DNA from: an uncultured Bacteroidota bacterium
GTDB taxonomy: Bacteria > Bacteroidota > Bacteroidia > AKYH767-A > 2013-40CM-41-45
Direction: 5' to 3'
Assembly (NCBI GenBank): GCA_937871435.1
Contig: CALMQM010000070.1
Location: 1 to 36,911, forward strand
DNA: 36,911 nucleotides
Shown: piece after piece, positions 33,661-36,911 of the stretch
How the letters are laid out: each line of letters starts with the position of its first letter
How positions within the stretch are numbered: the stretch's first letter is position 1
Position numbers and translations under genes: made by a program
The notes under the pieces: generated by a model
What the model saw: the letters and a program-made list of their open reading frames with translations, nothing else
The model's database searches: none
Told to the model about the DNA's origin: nothing

Positions 33661-34833
33661 TTAATTCATCATCATTCCACTTTCAGCAGCGAAATCAAAA
33701 TTGCTGTAATCTCTCACGACATGGTACAAAGTATCACGCTCTACAGGAGTCCGTCCGCTCTGACGGATAAGATCAACCAGTTGCGCTGTACTGAGTGAAG
33801 GATTTTGTTCTTCTGCTCCTGCCATAGAATAAATTCGCGTGGTATCATCGATCGTACCATCCAGATCATCCACACCAAATGCCTGTGATAATTGCGCTGT
33901 ACTTCTGCCGATCATCGGCCAGTATGCTTTCACATGAGCAAAATTATCCAGGAAAATTCTTGATACGGCATAATTTCTCAGGTCTTCCACCACACTCACT
34001 TCTGGTATATGTGCCATGTCATTTCCCTGATTACGAAATTTCAGAGGAATGAATGTGTTAAATCCCCCTGTTCTGTCCTGCAACTCGCGCAAACGATTCA
34101 TGTGTTCTATCCGATGATAAAAACTTTCTACATGACCGTATAACATTGTCGCGTTACTGTGCATTCCTAATCGGTGAGCAGTTTCATGAATCTGCAACCA
34201 CTCATCGGAAGAACATTTGTCATTACAAATTTCCGCTCTCACTTTCTCATTAAAAATCTCAGCTCCACCTCCCGGAATTGAATCCAGTCCCGCCTCCTGC
34301 ATTTTTCTCAGTCCTTCTTCCACACCAACTTTAGCTTTACGGAACATATAATCCAGTTCAACTGCTGTAAATCCTTTAATATGTAATTCCGGACGATGCT
34401 GTTTGATCTGTCTCAACAAGTCCAGAAAAAAATCAAGATTCATTTTTGGATGAACGCCACCAACAATGTGCACTTCCGTTACTTCCTGTCCATCATACTT
34501 TCTTACAATATCCATCATCTGCTCTATACTCAGCTCCCATCCTTCTTCTTTATGTTTCAACAGACGGGAGTAAGAACAAAAATTACAGGTAAAGACACAT
34601 ATGTTCGTCGGCTCGATATGAAAATTCCGATTGAAAAAAGTTGAATTGCCATTCTTCGTTTCTCGCACATGATTCGCAAGTGCTCCTAAAAAACCAAGCT
34701 CAGCATGCTCATAAAGATGAACTCCATCTTCAATACTTATCCTTTCCTGATTTAATACTTTATCAGAAATTCTTTTTAAGTCATCCGGTAAAGAATGTGT
34801 GCCCAGATAATTTTGAATGCTTTTAATTTGCAT
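33661..34833 (-). CDS. mqnE: Aminofutalosine synthase (radical SAM), futalosine menaquinone pathway
   Basis: 390 residues. MqnE joins chorismate-derived 3-(1-carboxyvinyloxy)benzoate to SAM, making aminofutalosine. The radical-SAM iron-sulfur motif is C79-x3-C83-x2-C86 (NICVFTCNFC). Other marks are VGGVHPKMNLDF, IPGGGAEIFNEKVRAEIC and TAHRLGMHSNATMLYGHVES. The NATMLYGH wording favours MqnE over its relative MqnC (cyclic dehypoxanthinyl futalosine synthase). No other mqn gene is in the window. A -7 box lies just upstream. Confidence 0.9.
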   Translation of the reverse strand: MQIKSIQNYLGTHSLPDDLKRISDKVLNQERISIEDGVHLYEHAELGFLGALANHVRETKNGNSTFFNRNFHIEPTNICVFTCNFCSYSRLLKHKEEGWELSIEQMMDIVRKYDGQEVTEVHIVGGVHPKMNLDFFLDLLRQIKQHRPELHIKGFTAVELDYMFRKAKVGVEEGLRKMQEAGLDSIPGGGAEIFNEKVRAEICNDKCSSDEWLQIHETAHRLGMHSNATMLYGHVESFYHRIEHMNRLRELQDRTGGFNTFIPLKFRNQGNDMAHIPEVSVVEDLRNYAVSRIFLDNFAHVKAYWPMIGRSTAQLSQAFGVDDLDGTIDDTTRIYSMAGAEEQNPSLSTAQLVDLIRQSGRTPVERDTLYHVVRDYSNFDFAAESGMMMN

Positions 34834-34852
34834 AGATGATCCAAATAAAGCT

Positions 34853-34860
34853 CAAAAATA
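34853..34860 (-). promoter_or_regulatory. -7 promoter box for mqnE
   Basis: The minus strand reads TATTTTTG, a perfect TAnnTTTG, 19 bases before the mqnE start codon. The -33 half is not evident. Confidence 0.4.
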
Positions 34861-35111
34861 CACATTACATCCTGATTTACCCCGACATTCGTCATATTCC
34901 GTTGCAGTTAAACACTAAATTTTTACATGGAAAGATTCTTCATTCAGGATTCAGCTGAGTCCTTCCCGGATATAATGCCCCAAACTGAAACACAGACCGA
35001 TTGCGCTTTCTCAACAGTACGGATTCATGCTCAAACGAAATCTTGCGAAAATCTGACAATTGCGATTCACAATTCATTTAGTTTACACATAATTTGACTG
35101 CAGGCTGACCT

Positions 35112-35141
35112 TTTGTTTGCAGCAGGAGTATTGTATATTTA
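35112..35141 (+). promoter_or_regulatory. Promoter of the response regulator gene
   Basis: TTTG (35112-35115), an 18-base spacer, then TATATTTA (35134-35141), which differs from TAnnTTTG only in the last base. It lies 19 bases before the start codon. Confidence 0.45.
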
Positions 35142-35160
35142 TTCTTTAAACCCTTAACCT

Positions 35161-35856
35161 ATGATTCGGATACTATTAGTCGAAGACGAAGAACACCTGC
35201 AGGAGGCAATAAAGCTCAATCTGGAGCTGGAAGGATACAAAGTAGTTGCTGCCAGTACAGGTACCGAAGCTGTAAAAATTTTCAAAGCAGAACGTTTCAA
35301 CCTGGTTGTTCTGGATGTGATGCTTCCTGAAATGGATGGCTTTGCTGTTTGTGAAGCGATTCGTTTGCACAATGGCACAGTACCTATTCTTTTTCTTTCA
35401 GCAAAGAATGCTTCAGAAGACAAGATCATGGGATTGAAGCGGGGAGCAGATGACTACATGACCAAACCATTTAATCTGGAAGAATTTCTTTTACGTGTAA
35501 ATGTCCTCGTAAAACGAAGTATGAGTCAGGATGAAAAGAAAGAAATCAATGACATTTTCCGTTTTGGTGGTAATGAAGTGAATTTCAAAACCTATGAAAT
35601 ACTTGGGAAAGAAAAAGAAAAGATTCGTCTGACAAAGAAAGAAATCGCCTTACTTAAACTCCTGATAGAACGAAAGAATGAAGTGGTATCAAGAGAACAG
35701 ATTCTGGAGACTGTCTGGGGTTATGACATCTATCCATCCACACGAACTGTAGATAATTTCATCCTTGCTTTTAGAAAATACTTTGAAGTGGATCCCAAGG
35801 AACCCCGCTACTTTTACTCTATTCGTGGGGTTGGTTACAAATTCATGACAGAATAG
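35161..35856 (+). CDS. OmpR/PhoB-family response regulator
   Basis: 231 residues, the standard two-domain length. The receiver domain (1 to about 118) has the acidic pocket E8-D9, phosphoacceptor D52 in LVVLDVMLPEMDGF, LFLSAKNA with the switch serine, and the KPF lysine. The winged-helix DNA-binding domain (about 132-229) shows LTKKEIALLKLLIERKNEVV, REQILETVWGYD, STRTVDNFILAFRKYF and the final IRGVGYKF. No histidine kinase gene adjoins it in this window, so its partner is elsewhere; the ATPase gene at 4033 is 31 kb away and lacks a normal phosphoacceptor. Confidence 0.95.
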   Translation: MIRILLVEDEEHLQEAIKLNLELEGYKVVAASTGTEAVKIFKAERFNLVVLDVMLPEMDGFAVCEAIRLHNGTVPILFLSAKNASEDKIMGLKRGADDYMTKPFNLEEFLLRVNVLVKRSMSQDEKKEINDIFRFGGNEVNFKTYEILGKEKEKIRLTKKEIALLKLLIERKNEVVSREQILETVWGYDIYPSTRTVDNFILAFRKYFEVDPKEPRYFYSIRGVGYKFMTE

Positions 35857-35871
35857 GTGAAATATCGGTGA

Positions 35872-35892
35872 ATACCCAAGAAATGAGGGTAT
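35872..35892 (+). terminator. Weak hairpin after the response regulator gene
   Basis: ATACCC and GGGTAT form a 6-base stem around AAGAAATGA, starting 16 bases past the stop codon. No T run follows, so termination here is only possible. Confidence 0.3.
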
Positions 35893-35923
35893 AAACTGTA
35901 ATATTCTGTGTTAAAATTCATCT

Positions 35924-35951
35924 TTTGCACCAAAATTCTGCCCTATCATTG
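35924..35951 (+). promoter_or_regulatory. Possible promoter of the M43 protease gene
   Basis: TTTG (35924-35927), a 16-base spacer, then TATCATTG (35944-35951), one mismatch from TAnnTTTG. The spacer is three bases shorter than ideal. The start codon is 29 bases further on. Confidence 0.3.
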
Positions 35952-35980
35952 GGCTTGCTAACTAAAATAAATCAGAACGA

Positions 35981-36911
35981 ATGAAAAAACAGCTATTGGC
36001 TTTGTTTTCGGTCATTACTTTGACCTTTACGGCGATTGCCGGGAACATTCAGAACCATCGTAACTGCGGAACGATGGAGAATCTGGACAGATTAAAAAGA
36101 GAAGATCCTGCACTTGCCGACAGGATGCAACAAATCGAGCGTCAAACCGCTTCTTATGTAGCCGCACAATCCAGTAAAGGACAGAATTCTGCGGACATGG
36201 TAATTACCATTCCGGTTGTTTTCCACATCATCTATAACACCGCTGCACAAAACATCAGTGATGCACAATGTATCGCCCAGTTGAATCAGTTGAATCTTGA
36301 CTATGCACGTCAGAATTCCGATGCAGGAAATACTCCTGCAGCTTTCCAGAGCGCAGCCGCGAATACAAACATTCAGTTTTGTCTTGCACAAAGAACTCCA
36401 ACCGGAGCCGCAACAACTGGTATCGAGCGTCGTCAGCTTAGTTCTAACGTTTCATTCAGTACGAATGACAATATGAAACATGCATCTTCTAACGGTATGG
36501 ATGCATGGAACAGCGCGAACTACCTGAACATTTGGGTTTGTAATCTGTCAGGTGGTGTATTAGGTTACGCTCAATTCCCCGGTGGATCTGCCGCAACTGA
36601 TGGTGTGGTGTTAATGTATTACAGTGTTGGAAGTATTGCATCTCCCGGTTTAAGTTCTGGTTCACCCTATAACCTTGGCCGTACGGCAACTCACGAAGTT
36701 GGTCACTGGCTAAACCTGATTCATATCTGGGGAGATGATGGTAGTGCATGTACAGGTTCTGACCAGGTAAGTGACACTCCTAACCAATCCAGCGAAAATT
36801 ACGGAGCTCCTGCATATCCTCATACAGATGCCTGTTCTCCTTCATCTCCCGGTGTAATGTTCATGAACTACATGGACTATACCGATGACAACGCGATGAA
36901 CATGTTCACCA
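35981..36911 (+). CDS. Secreted M43 (pappalysin/cytophagalysin) zinc metalloprotease, 5' part
   Basis: 310 complete codons, open at the window end, so the C-terminus is missing. A signal peptide (about 1-20) is followed by a propeptide-like stretch (to about 80). Then comes the M43 domain, opening with TIPVVFHIIYNTAAQNIS. Zinc site: H238-E-V-G-H242-W-L-N-L-I-H248, followed by IWGDD. The Met-turn is VMFMNYMDY (292-300). Conserved cysteines flank the site (GSACTGS, DACSPSS). Such proteases in this phylum often end in a T9SS sorting domain, which would lie beyond the window. There is no internal stop, so the gene looks intact. Confidence 0.9.
   Translation, partial: MKKQLLALFSVITLTFTAIAGNIQNHRNCGTMENLDRLKREDPALADRMQQIERQTASYVAAQSSKGQNSADMVITIPVVFHIIYNTAAQNISDAQCIAQLNQLNLDYARQNSDAGNTPAAFQSAAANTNIQFCLAQRTPTGAATTGIERRQLSSNVSFSTNDNMKHASSNGMDAWNSANYLNIWVCNLSGGVLGYAQFPGGSAATDGVVLMYYSVGSIASPGLSSGSPYNLGRTATHEVGHWLNLIHIWGDDGSACTGSDQVSDTPNQSSENYGAPAYPHTDACSPSSPGVMFMNYMDYTDDNAMNMFT

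Larger units (their letters stand above)
34834..35160. other. 327-base divergent intergenic region between mqnE and the response regulator
   Basis: Contains the mqnE -7 box (34853-34860) and the response regulator promoter (35112-35141). A 56-codon plus-strand ORF (34927-35097) has no recognisable features and is not called. Confidence 0.6.

Noticed and set aside
34927-35097. 56-codon plus-strand ORF before the response regulator
   Set aside because: No family, no promoter of its own, and it overlaps the region expected to hold the divergent promoters. Length is within chance.

Overview
The window looks like chromosomal DNA from a gliding or surface-associated member of the Bacteroidota. Three things support this. 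Two secreted proteins end in type IX secretion (T9SS) sorting domains, one type A and one type B/gliding-associated. Several starts are preceded by the Bacteroidota -7 box TAnnTTTG, and one has the full TTTG-N19-TAnnTTTG promoter. Gene starts lack clear Shine-Dalgarno sequences. Menaquinone by the futalosine route (mqnE) fits some lineages of the phylum. No phage, insertion sequence, CRISPR array or rRNA was seen.

Layout. 1-147 is a heptamer tandem array at the window edge. 169-3885 holds a thioesterase, a MiaE-type tRNA hydroxylase, an unknown protein and a peptidoglycan glycosyltransferase with a long AsmA-like N-terminal region. 4033-7927 is a tight four-gene set: a membrane ATPase of histidine-kinase type, a membrane partner with no ATPase domain, then pseudouridine kinase and pseudouridine-5'-phosphate glycosidase. 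8079-11919 holds ornithine aminotransferase (minus) and the plus-strand series rlmD, NlpC/P60 peptidase, phosphoribosyltransferase. 11911-15470 is minus strand: universal stress protein, CPA2 antiporter and aroK as one unit behind a textbook promoter, plus TerC. A tRNA-Pro(GGG) follows at 15589-15662.

16117-23835 encodes a 2572-residue secreted adhesin-like protein made of 16 PKD-type and 11 Ig-like repeats. It contains two ordered copies of a five-domain Ig block. An 894-base gap follows, with a terminator, a nested hairpin and a minus-strand UUCG terminator. 24730-26856 is prolyl oligopeptidase. 26956-33645 runs on the plus strand: a double-length protein with two D-Ala-D-Ala-ligase-like halves, a three-PASTA membrane protein, a T9SS cargo protein and an RluD-type pseudouridine synthase. 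The end holds mqnE (minus), an OmpR-type response regulator and the 5' part of an M43 metalloprotease cut by the window edge.

Most genes are housekeeping types. The most unusual items are the tandem ligase, the split-kinase-like pair in front of psuK-psuG, the duplicated Ig block in the giant protein, and the structured gap at 24280-24415.
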